64,000 nt of DNA. Origin: Bugula neritina (lineage: Eukaryota; Bryozoa; Gymnolaemata; Cheilostomatida; Bugulidae). The stretch spans positions 11,727,722-11,791,721 of the forward strand of contig OZ037766.1 in the NCBI GenBank assembly GCA_964035545.1, read 5' to 3'. Each line of letters opens with the position of its first letter. Positions within the stretch are counted from its first letter, which is position 1. Of this stretch, positions 1-10,600 are shown piece by piece. The position numbers and the translations under genes were made by a program. The notes beneath the pieces were generated by a model. It saw only the letters and a list, made by a program, of their open reading frames with translations, did no database searches and was not told the origin of the DNA.

Positions 1-3000
1 CCAATACATGATTTCCCATATACCAGACGAGGTTAGAGAAATATGGTGCACATGTTTTCTCTCTGATGAATGTTTGCATTCTTTGGTTTTCAACTACAAT
101 TAGAAAACTTTCATTTGCATAATAAAATAACAAGTACACTTTGGCTAACAAATTGCATGCCTTGCCATCAACTCAAATTAGTCCTAAAACAAACTGCAAG
201 TAAAAAATATACAAGTGTGGGACAAAGAAGGAGCGCCAACTAACTTATTTGGTACTAAATCACTTTCTACCATATGTTTCTCCGAATATGTATACACCGA
301 CGCTACTCACCTCTATATATGTTGAGAGTGATGGTACGCACAGCAATTCTCACCATACTCTCTGAATGATTGAAGAACTTGATGGCTTGTGTGTACAGTG
401 GAAAGTCTTCAGAATGCTAAGACATAACGTGTTAATAGTAGCAGTAATGACACGCAACACAATATTAAATTATAGATTCTAGCTCAAAACTGCACAATAC
501 TAATTCCATTCTAACAATCAGCTAATAAAAAGATTGGCTAACTGTAGCAAGAGAGCTAGAAGAATGTTGGTTACCTCATTGAAGAAGAAGTGAATGGTGT
601 ACTTGTTAAGCTTCAGGGACAGAGTCTTCATAAAAGATATGTAGTAGGCCATCACCTGACAAACAAGTAGAAAAGATTAACAGGGCGTTGGGTAAGGTCA
701 ACTTATACATTCTATGCAGAACTGCTTCTAGGGGGAAGTGATACTAGTCATGCTCATGCTTTCAGTTGCTTTAACTTCATTGGAATGATTGTACAGTGAA
801 CTAAGCAGCAGTTGATAGTCGATACATTTGAAGTACTGCCAAAAGAACAGACAAGATCAACTGCATGATGGTAGTAGTATTCCTTTATCTACATACCTCT
901 TCATCTGTAAAGTCAAACTGGTGGCTAATTATAGAATTCACATGGTTGTTGGAAAGAAGAAAATCTACAAAAAAAATTTCAGCATAATAATAAAACAGTA
1001 AAAGTTTGATAAAAAAAAGGGTTTTTCAACTTGGCAAGTTGAAATTTTAAAAATTATAATGACTGGTTTATTTATATGTTTGTAAACAAGAGTTGTATTT
1101 TTTAACATCAATACAGGACTAGCTGACAGTAACAAATCATTTAGCACTCTATCATGTGACATATTCCATATCCTATGTGCATATATTTGTATCATTGAAT
1201 TTTAGATATGGGTAAAGTGCACTAACATGCAAAGGCTACGTCATGTGGACTCACTGATGTAATCGATATTTATAGTTGATGAAATAGTATTATGTAATAA
1301 ACTTTTGGGACAACTGTTTTGCTTATCTCCTTGCTCACCCTAAATTGTTGACCTAAATCGGTAATCTAGTAATAATTCAGTAAAGTATTATAAATATATG
1401 TTATATAATAAAAGTTAAACCAATGATTTATCAGACAAAAAAGCTGAGAAATGACCTTCCAGATAGCATCACCACCCTGTGTAGAACTTAGATGACACAT
1501 AGTAAGTCACTTACATATACAGGTTTCCTTGCTTATGTTTTCAAACAGAATGTTTAGCGTCTGCAGCAGCTGAACGGAGATGTATTGTCCACTCTTTTGC
1601 TCCAGATATTTGATGAAAAATACAAGCATGTTCTTTTCCAGAAAGAAACTACAAATCAAACAAAAACAGGATAGAATGTATATTCAGTATAATATGGTCA
1701 GGTACATCAACTGCCAAGCAATTTACACTTCTGCTTCATGTTTTATATGCACTGTAATAATTAATAAATGTACATAGTGATACATTGCACATCAGGTAAA
1801 GAAGATATAACCTTATAGAATACATATACCGTGTATAAGGGTCGCTTAACAGCTTAATATAGCTTATAGAAGCAACCTTGTACACTTGAACGTACACACA
1901 AAAGTTACCAGGACAAGGGTTATTGTTATAAGCAGCTCAATGGGTTAACGAGTGAAATTATAGTTTAAGCATATGGAAAATTATTTAAAAAAAACAATAG
2001 ATGGAATGAGTGACAGAAAATAATATATTATTTGAATGAAAAAAAATTGCCTTTAAAATATTGGTGAAATTTGACCTTGAATTAAGAGTGATGTAATAAA
2101 CAGACTTGGTTGACCTTTTAAATGGCTTATCTCTGAGTAACCTGATAAACAAAGTCCTAGTTTTGAACTTTTACCTAGATTTAGCCTCATGCACACAAAA
2201 GTAGTGTAACCTACAGCATATCTTATACAGTAGCTATAGTATATCTTATACAGTAGCTATAGCATATCTTATACAGTAGCTATAGTATATCTTATACAGT
2301 AGCTATAGCATATCTTATACAGTAACTATAGCATGTCTTATACAGTAGCTATAGTATATCTTATACAGTAGCTACAGTATATCTTATACAGTAGCTATAG
2401 TATATCTTATACAGTAACTATAGTATATCTTATACAGTAGCTATAGTATATCTTATACAGTAACTATAGCATGTCTTATACAATAGCTATAGCACTCCCT
2501 TTATAGTAGCTACAGTATATCTTATAGAGCAGTTATAGCTCATTTTATATAGAAGATATAACATATTTTAGACAGTAACCAGTGAAGGTTACCCGTACAG
2601 ATGCCGGCAGAATTAACTCACTCAAAAACTGTGCTATCATTCTGGTCACCCCAGATGAGAATCTCCGAGATAGATCTGAGTGTCTCAACTAAGAGAGCTC
2701 GGTTTGACTCTGTGACTGTCTGGTGCCGCAATAGCACATTGTAAAGATACCTAAAACACAGCAGCATTGTAGTAACTAGAAGCAGATGAAGAATGAAATA
2801 AAAATATTAGTAAATACTGTTAGGGAGCAGTTGTAGTGGTTAGAGGGCTGGCCTAGTAAACCTAAAGTCAATGGTTTCAGTACAAACATCAGTGGTGATG
2901 TTAGGAGGAGCATTCAGTCATAATTGCTCTTGTTTCACATCTGAATAAGTACTTAGCTTTAAAAACTCCTGTTGATCAGGAGTTTTCACAGGGATAAAGA

Positions 3001-3262
3001 CTATAAACTTGTGTGAGTTTTATTAACTGTGAAAACTGTATTGATGGCTGCTAAAGCTATATTCAAAGTGTATGTAAACACATATTGTAACTGTCGTGCA
3101 GCATCCAGCATAATATACATGAAGTTCATGTAATGTTACAAAGTACACAATATTACTCCGTAAAAAGTGTAAAACTCAACAACCATAATAAACTCACTTT
3201 AGATTCTCCAGAGAATGCACATTTTTAGGTTTGGAGGATCCGAAAATCTTGTTTCGCAACAT
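1..3262 (-). CDS. CLEC16A: CLEC16A/Gop-1 (Ema) homologue, N-terminal exons, partial
   Basis: Seven minus-strand exons, in coding order: 3262-3198, 2750-2622, 1648-1515, 964-897, 655-575, 416-311 and 93 to beyond position 1. All borders are GT-AG and every phase matches. The protein starts [20 protein letters not shown] and holds family landmarks such as [51 protein letters not shown] and [13 protein letters not shown], ending in a YFSNLVW motif at the window edge. This is the conserved N-terminal FPL domain; about 230 of roughly 1000 residues are present. Family members (human CLEC16A, fly Ema) are endosome/lysosome membrane-associated proteins acting in mitophagy with the E3 ligase NRDP1 and in endosomal maturation. 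The start is the first ATG after an acceptor-like site at 3271-3270. Identity is very secure; the C-terminal part lies left of the window. Confidence 0.95.
2213..2545. repeat. 23-bp minisatellite in CLEC16A intron
   Basis: A tandem array of about 12 copies of a 23-bp unit built on TATCTTATACAGTAGCTATAG, spaced exactly 23 bp (for example starts at 2221, 2244, 2267, 2290), then degenerate copies to about 2545. It lies in the intron between the exons at 1515-1648 and 2622-2750, ending less than 80 bp from the latter. Confidence 0.95.
2827..3017 (+). mobile_element. tRNA-derived SINE, family 1, copy A
   Basis: The head resembles a tRNA with an A-box-like stretch (GTAGTGGTTAGAGGGCTGG) and a degraded B box (GGTTTCAGTAC). 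A body follows containing GATGTTAGGAGGAGCATTC and AATTGCTC, then a tail ending CTATAAACTTGTGTGAG. The same head, body and tail order is seen at 20871-21046 (plus) and 34470-34668 (minus), which shows this is a dispersed family. It is inserted in a CLEC16A intron, opposite to the direction of transcription. Confidence 0.85.
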
Positions 3263-3599
3263 TTCCTCTCTGTAATGAAAAAGCATATCACATCTAATAA
3301 CATGCGCATTGATAATATCACTGCAAAACATTTCCCATTTACTATAATTAAACTAGTTACATACCAAGACTACATTCAATTGTAGAAAAATGATTGATTG
3401 TTCTTAAAAAATTGAAATAATTGGAAATTTTGACTGCCTGGCTAGTATCCTTATGCGTCACCTTTTAGCGCCAGGTTACTGTTTTTTAAATTTAAAAAAA
3501 TACTTTATTGCCTTTTTTTATATAACAATAATAGATCTGTTTTAAAATAGTTGATTGTATGTGTACGCTTATACTGAATAGAGTCAGGTATGTGCATTA

Positions 3600-3740
3600 C
3601 ACACTTAGGTATTGGTATAACATATAGCATTACTAATACTAATAGTATAAGTATTAGTTTTATTTATGCCTATAGTTATACTTATACTAATACTTATAGT
3701 TATAGCAAATCCTAAATCAGTACTAATAGTTATACTCATA
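3600..3740. repeat. Degenerate hexamer satellite (ACTAAT/AGTATA type)
   Basis: A run of variants of a six-base motif such as ACTAAT, AGTTAT and ACTTAT, with the two strands reading alike. It flanks the foldback on its left side and matches the composition of the larger arrays at 5155-5790 and 36895-37150. Confidence 0.75.
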
Positions 3741-4440
3741 GACCATAGTGATGGTGATTACTTGACTGAAGTTTAAGACAATAATTTTTTTGTAATTGCA
3801 CAGCTGATGCTCATGGTGTTGGTGATACATCAACATAAATCATGATACATATAATAATATTAATTTATATTATAATTATCATTATGATCAATTATTTATA
3901 TAATATTATTATTAATATTATAACATAATCATAATGATAATGAATATCAATATGATAAATCCTATAATGATAATGATAGTAAATTGTGAATTAGATTTAG
4001 AATTAGAACCAGAATGTGAATATCAATTTTAAATAGAATAACTTGAACATTAACCTATTTATTTTAACTTAAAGAATAACTATAACTATAAGATTAACTT
4101 TAAGTTCAAGTTAACCTTACAGTTATAGTTATTCTTAAACTTAAAGTTGAATTAAATAAATTAATGTTCAAGTTTATTCTATTTAAAAATGATATTCACA
4201 TTCTGATTCTAATGTTAAATCTAATTCACAATGATTATCACTATGATAATGATTATCATTAATGATTATGTCTTATGATAACCATAATTATAATGATAAT
4301 TATTATTATAATAATATAATCATAATGATTATGATTATTATAATTATTATCAGCATCATACATCATTATACTTATAATGAAAATATTAACAACTTTAAGT
4401 TCAACGTGAACAATCACCACAATGAACAATCACAATGAAC
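3740..4440. repeat. Large near-perfect inverted repeat (foldback palindrome)
   Basis: Core arms 3982 to about 4100 and about 4110 to 4232 are reverse complements with few mismatches and almost no loop, centred near 4107. Examples are AATTGTGAATTAGATTTA on the left against the complement of TAAATCTAATTCACAAT on the right, and ATAGAATAACTTGAACATTA against TAATGTTCAAGTTTATTCTAT. The symmetry continues more loosely outward through AT-rich TAATGATTAT sequence to TGGTGATTAC near 3752 and its counterpart near 4410-4425. No reading frame of note lies inside. It could be a foldback transposon, a MITE dimer or a satellite-derived palindrome. Confidence 0.88.
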
Positions 4441-5154
4441 ATAGTCAATGTCATACATTTCGGTTTCCAGTTAGTGTTACTCTCAGTCTCACTCTCAGTC
4501 TCTGACTTTTCACTTTTGAGATCAAAAGTTCAAAAACATTTGTGGCTAGTCCTACTCTCAAAGTTACTCTTTAGTCTTTTAGTTCTGCTGAAATCACAAG
4601 GCCAAACATCCAAAAGCTGTGAGTGTGAGTGTGAACGCCAGTCTTGTGACCATAATGATAATTATTTTTAGAGTTAGTGTTATCGGTTATCTAATCATCC
4701 TTTATCTGCACGAATAGAAAATGGCTTCACTGTGATGAAATGGTGAATATATCACGCTGGCTGTGAGAAACATACAAACAGTTTTTACGAACTAGTGCTA
4801 GGCCCACTGAAATGTTATATTAGTATTACTGGAAAATAGTTCTAGTTCAGTGATTATAACATTTCTGTGCCTTAGGCGACATCGAAAAAAAAAATTAGAC
4901 GTCGACTGAACTGTTTTATCTACCATACGCCATCAGCTTGAAGAACTGAGGCCAACAAATTTCGTTCGTAAACTTCAACAGCGCGAGTACAACTCTCGAT
5001 CTTTGTTGCTGTTTCAAGGCATTTTCATTTTGACCTTGTGGCTGATGGTAGTTAAAAGCCTTATAAGGACAGTGGCTTTACCTGAGGCTGAATACTTTAC
5101 TATTAGAATATCCATAATCATTATAGTTCATCTACCTCTTTGCCCTTAGCTAAT

Positions 5155-5790
5155 CCTAGTCCTAGTATCATTAATTAACATAATACTAATGTCTAATCAG
5201 TCATTCAGTGGTAGTGAAGTGAGTGATAGTGATACTCGTACTCATAGTCATAGTCATAGTCATACTGATACTCATAGTGATACTGATAGAGTTAGACCAT
5301 AGTTATAGTATAATTGCATAGTCATACTTATACTAATAGTAATAGTCATACTATTACTCATAGTGATAGCTGAGTCATATTCATGCTGATGGTGCTACTC
5401 ATATTCATATTGATAGACGATACTCATACTGCTACTCATACTCATAGTAATACTAATAGCTAATACTAATACTAATAGTCATACTATAACTATGAGTATC
5501 AGTATGACTATAGTGATGGTCAAACTGAAACTCAGTGTCATATTAAGTCTAGTCGTGTGAACTATGATATTGATACTCATACTGATACTCATAGTCATAG
5601 TTAATGTTATAGTATGAGTATCAGTCATAGCCATAGTGATAGTGATACTCATACTTATAGTTATACTAATAGTGATACTCAGTCTCATACTGATAGTGAT
5701 AGTCAAACTCAATGTCAATAGCTATAAGTCATGCTCACAACTATAATGATAATGATACTGATACTGATACTCAATCTCATACTGATACTG
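5155..5790. repeat. Degenerate hexamer satellite (ACTCAT/AGTGAT/ACTGAT)
   Basis: Several hundred bases of alternating ACTCAT, AGTCAT, AGTGAT, ACTGAT and ACTAAT units. Because ACTNAT and AGTNAT occur together, each strand has similar composition and the minus strand stays open (5479-5718) as a meaningless Thr/Ser/Ile/Met repeat. Confidence 0.9.
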
Positions 5791-6740
5791 ATTAATATAA
5801 ATATGCTGTTGCTACTGCTACACTTTCTCTTCAAGTCTAATTTCGGCATAAACTCAAAGTAACTCACCCTGTTACTTTACATTAACTTTTTAGTTTTTTT
5901 TCAGCGGCTGTGGTATATCATTCCAAGATGTAAAAAGACACAAAAAACTAAATTAATTTTCTTCAGTACTGTAATAAATATTTAATCAATTATTCATTTC
6001 TAATCAAAATTTACTTAGTCTAATTACGCCAGTTGTAACTATTAGCTATAGTTTTCAATATATTTTATGGCATATAATTGTCATTGATAAATATTATTTT
6101 TTATAGCAATGTAAACTGTAAAGTCTAGGATATATTACCACAATTTGCCTAACAATAGACAATAATCACTCTATGCAATTCAAAAGCATCTGGACTCTTG
6201 AGTAATATAAATTACACCTTTTGTTATATATAAAATGTAAGCTGCTCTTACTGCATCCAACACACCTACACATCCTCCCCCAATGAGCGCATTCTCTGAA
6301 TAAAACTCTATTTTTACCTCAGCTCAATTTATAGAATATGATAGCAACACTTCTAAAAAAGTTTTCAAGTAGAATAAAATAAATCTCAAATCAGTAAGTA
6401 TTCAAACTAATGTGACTTGTACTCAGCTGTAATAGTTGATTATGCATTTTGTTCATAAAGCATCAGTGAATTTATAATAAACGCAGTCAATATAATGTAG
6501 GAATGTAGTAAAATATAGTGTAATATACTACTATTTATTTGCATAATTGAACAAGTTATTATAGTAGCACAGCAGTGCATTTGATTTCATTTGGTAGTTT
6601 TCAATAACCCATTTAAATACTTGTAGCAATCTTGTAATTTTTCGTAAATCAGTAACACCCTGGGGAGCTGCTACACACAAAGCCTTGTCACGGTTTTGTC
6701 TAGTAATGATATTAAATAAACTACGGCTACTACATTATAT

Positions 6741-6747
6741 TTTTCAG
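6741..6747 (+). promoter_or_regulatory. 3' splice-site-like sequence just before the CDK2AP1 start
   Basis: TTTTCAG follows a T-rich run and ends 16 nt before the first ATG at 6764. It could accept a 5' UTR exon or a trans-spliced leader. Confidence 0.55.
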
Positions 6748-6763
6748 GTTGAACTTTCTTTGA

Positions 6764-7120
6764 ATGATGTCTGATGATATTCAAGTTATTGATTATAGTA
6801 GCTCCCCAGCTGGTAGTCGCTCATCGCCTGCTTTGGGGAGGATGACAAATAAGTCTCCTGCTACCCATAGCAAGCCATCAACACCTTCACCAGCAGTAAT
6901 ACAGCAACTGCCTCAACAGGTTGACCCAATGCTTACTCATGCACAGTCCAAATACGCAGCATTACTTGCTATTATTGAAGAACTTGGTAAGGACATTAGA
7001 CCTACCTATGCTGGCAATAAGCTGGCTGCTGAGAGACTCAAACGAGGGATTGTACATGCAAGGGTACTGACCAGAGACTGCATGCAAGAAGCTGATCGAA
7101 ACATTCGAGGAAGTCATTAA
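6764..7120 (+). CDS. CDK2AP1: CDK2-associated protein 1/2 (DOC-1 family)
   Basis: One uninterrupted coding exon of 118 codons. Residues 1-60 are low complexity, rich in Ser and Pro. The C-terminal half carries the hallmark block [20 protein letters not shown], then [20 protein letters not shown] and a Cys-containing end (DCMQEADRN), nearly identical to vertebrate CDK2AP1/2. Family knowledge: a small dimeric protein, subunit of the NuRD chromatin-remodelling complex and reported binder of CDK2, acting in cell-cycle control and differentiation. Two ATGs lie in tandem (6764, 6767); either could start translation. It is followed by an AATAAA at 7431 and then, very closely, by DPH7 on the same strand. 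Vertebrate genes of this family contain introns in the coding region; none is seen here. The frame is intact, so a live gene is favoured over a processed copy, though the sequence alone does not exclude a retrocopy. Confidence 0.92.
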   Translation: MMSDDIQVIDYSSSPAGSRSSPALGRMTNKSPATHSKPSTPSPAVIQQLPQQVDPMLTHAQSKYAALLAIIEELGKDIRPTYAGNKLAAERLKRGIVHARVLTRDCMQEADRNIRGSH

Positions 7121-7430
7121 TTCGGGACTCTATATTTAATGTAGGAATCACCTTTTTCGTGGAACTTTACCATCACTGCTGGGGGCCAAGTAATACGCTA
7201 GATCTGACATTGCAATATCTTATTATTGCTACTTCATAAGGGATGTTTCTGTGGGCTCTCTTTTCATCTTGCTTGTACTTTTCATTTTCAGCTACTTTTC
7301 TGTATATATTGATATGAATGTTTACTCAGTAATTATCGTTTTTTATTTATAAGACTATATCTCTTAAGGGTTTGTACCACATTTAATCATAGTAATTAAT
7401 TACATTTTATTATGGAATTTGTATATGAAC

Positions 7431-7436
7431 AATAAA
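7431..7436 (+). promoter_or_regulatory. Poly(A) signal of CDK2AP1
   Basis: AATAAA about 310 nt after the CDK2AP1 stop, followed by a GT/T-rich stretch near 7449-7466 as expected for a cleavage site. Confidence 0.75.
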
Positions 7437-7590
7437 GCAGTTTTCAAAGTGTCAAGTTTTTGCAGTGAAAATTGTTCTAGTTGCTAATGCTCTCCGCAAT
7501 CACTACTATTTAGGATTTTCATTCTATTCAAGCTCAACCATATACAGCCAGCACTGAAAAAATAGTAAGCAAAATGTTATCATTTCACCT

Positions 7591-7598
7591 ATATGCAG
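7591..7598 (+). promoter_or_regulatory. 3' splice-site-like sequence just before the DPH7 start
   Basis: ATATGCAG preceded by TTTCACCT, 14 nt before the DPH7 ATG and about 160 nt after the CDK2AP1 poly(A) signal. This spacing resembles intercistronic regions of trans-spliced operons in other phyla, but it is only suggestive. Confidence 0.5.
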
Positions 7599-7612
7599 GT
7601 TAAGACATTAAT

Positions 7613-10600
7613 ATGGACACGCATATCACCACATTGGATCAATTTGATACTGAATATACTGCTGACTCTGTTGAGTGGTGCCCTAATCTTGGCTACACGA
7701 GTCTGTTGGTTTGTGGGACGTACCAATTAAATTCACATACACCTGACAGTTCTGGGGTAAGTGATCTACACTTAATTAAATCAAATGTAGAATCTTCTCT
7801 AATAATATTTTGATTGTGCAGGGAAATACTTTAAATTTGCAAAGTTTGTATAAACTTTTCTAATATATACTTGAAACATTACAGCCCCAGAAAAAAGGTA
7901 GAGTCTACCTGTTTCAAGTCTCGGAGAAAAAGCTCCATCTGCTACAGACCATTGAATGTGCTGCAGTGCTAGATCAGAAGTGGAATGAAAAATCTGATAT
8001 CCCAACATTAACAGTGGCACTTGAGTCTGGTGGGTGATCATTTCATTAGCATTAAACGAGTGCTTGTTAGAACCTGTCTTTAGCATTACTTAACGAAACA
8101 GCAGCTCAAGGCTACAGCAGAACATACTAATGTAGAAGGACCTGTTTGAAAATTTCAATCTATTCTCAACTTTGCATGGGGACCAAATTGCAGCCAACTT
8201 GGTTTTAGCTTTTTCAAACACTTATGTGTACATTTTATGTACTGGAAGACTGTTGAATAGATAGGTTTGTGTTTTGTTTAGGTTTCATATCTATTTATAC
8301 CATTGACAATGATAAGGAGCCACTTCTTGTTTGGAAGGAAGATGTTCAGATAGCAACAAATGGATTAGCACTTTCTATAGACTTGTGAGTATAGACAGTA
8401 TGTAAACCAAGTCAATAAGAAAGTTTTTTCTATTTTAAATACTAATCTAAGTTGCATGTAAAATTTTATTTTTTTCAGTTGTAATTTTTCTAAAACCATT
8501 ACCATTTAATAATTTTTTATCAGAGCAAACTCAAGTACTCTGCTAAAATAATCTTATATTTTTTAAATAGAATTTAAGCTATGCTTGTAGAGCTATAAAA
8601 ATAACAGTCTAACTTTTAAATTTGGTGCCATGATTCACAGTTTCATCAGCTATTGTAGCCGAAATTTTTTTGAAAATCCTCAGTTTGCTACAGATACTAG
8701 TGAGTGGCAAATAAAAAACTGATTGCCATCATGTGACAGCATTCAATATTTGACTGAGATTCTTTAGTTGTGAATGTAATTTTAATGTAGATTGGCATCG
8801 CGAACATTGGTAAGCGATTCACTTGGGAAAATATCCCTCCTTGACAATGGTACCGTTACTGAGAATTGGAAAGCACATGACTTTGAAGCTTGGATTACAG
8901 CATTTGATAAGTGGGACGAAACAAGGATTTGGAGTGGTTAGTTAGCACCTAGTATTTCATACTTATTGACTATTGTAGTTGGTTTTCAACTGTAGGACAG
9001 AATTTAGTGTGAAGGGTCTTCTTAGCATTTATGTATCATTCAAAATCTTGCAGTTTACTGAATTTAATTACAATGACAACATGGGCGCCAGAAAGGTTCC
9101 ATACATGAGGATGGGAATGTCATGAATTATTCACTTTGAATTAAATAAGGCATGTGCAGTAATGGCCCATTTTCATCACTCAGTAGCAGCAGTAACAGCT
9201 CACTTTTAGCTGTAGTGTGAATGAAGCATAATGATGAAATCTAAAATAGCCTGTGTTATGAATATCAAAATTTCAAAATAAATAGTATCATTTGAAGATT
9301 TTAACTTGCACCCCAAACTAAAATTTATAATAACAAAAGAACCCTAGCTATTAATTTTTTTCTGTTACTCTACCTAAATGGTTTAATAATTCCTTTGGAC
9401 CTTCTAGTTTTGTTTCGTTGAGAAATATACACTATGCTGGTTACAACTTTGGTAAACATCAAGCCTCCTAGTAACACAACTTATCCTAGATGACAGAAAA
9501 CCTTAATTGCTAAGAATAAGTTCAGAATGACAGTATCTGAACATATCCTGAACTGCACTTGATTTTTGAAAAGTTGAGTAACGACTAGTTGCTGTACAAT
9601 GTTTGTCATTTTAGGAGGTGATGACACCAAACTAAAAGTGTGGGACTTAAGGTGTTTACCGTCGGCAGCGTTGACTAGTAGAAAGCATAGCATGGGTGTG
9701 TGCAGCTTTCATAGCAATCCTTACAAGGAACATGTTATGGCCAGTGGCAGGTTGGATTTAGTATATTATGTACTCTATCTGTTGTATGTAAACTTATATT
9801 AGCCCAAGTGTCTTTTTAAAACTTAAATGAACTATCTATATATAGTTCTTCACTTTTACATTCATTAAAGTTATATGTAACCCCAGGTTATGATGTGGCA
9901 GGGTCTTTAGACTGCTCTTCAGTTATACCAGTCAATATATTAAAACATATTCCATGAAACTTTTCTTACAATCGCTGCTGCATTCACTGTTATGGTTGAG
10001 TAGATCACTGAACTGAAACTATAATTATAGTTCAATGGAGTGGATATCATGTATGTTGTTAGGAATTATGCTCTCAGTAAATTTGGGTACATCTTTATTA
10101 GGCATACTTCCCGGGACCTCATAATCTACCATTACTCATATTATAAACAGTTTATTCAGTTATCGTGTAACCAGCTTCTTCTCTCTATATTGTCAGTGCA
10201 CTTGGAATTCCAATTTTATGCCTATTCTTCTTTGTCTACATGGCCTGTTAAAATAGAGTGAATTCTGTGCCCTACCAGCCATTTTGATTAAAGCCTGTGG
10301 TTAAGTTTTGTTAATCAATTTCTATATACCAAAGGCTAAGTTCTGAGTAACATAGTTTTAAATGTTAGAACATATGTGCCCCTAAGATCTCTTTGTGTTG
10401 TTATGGATTATTGAGACAAAGTGATAGAAAGCTTTAATTGGTTTCTATGAATAAAAATTAAAGAGGGAAAGTTAACTCTGCATATGCACAGCTGAAATTC
10501 TTTCAATAAAAATATGATATGTTTACCAAACTAATAAGTATAAAACAAACATTATGTAATGGTACTTTTTGTCAATAGCCTTTTGCTTGCCTTTAAACTT

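Larger units (their letters stand above)
3263..6763. other. Divergent intergenic gap CLEC16A / CDK2AP1
   Basis: CLEC16A and CDK2AP1 point away from each other here, so the gap should hold both promoters. No convincing TATA or initiator could be singled out. Most of 3590-5800 is satellite and foldback DNA (listed separately). 5870-6740 is plain AT-rich sequence without coding signal, ending in the acceptor-like site before CDK2AP1. The short open frames at 4435-4671 and 5479-5718 are products of repeat composition. Confidence 0.7.

Noticed and set aside
5479-5718. 79-codon minus-strand frame of Thr/Ser/Ile/Met
   Set aside because: Direct translation of the ACTNAT/AGTNAT satellite; stays open only because the units lack stops in that frame.
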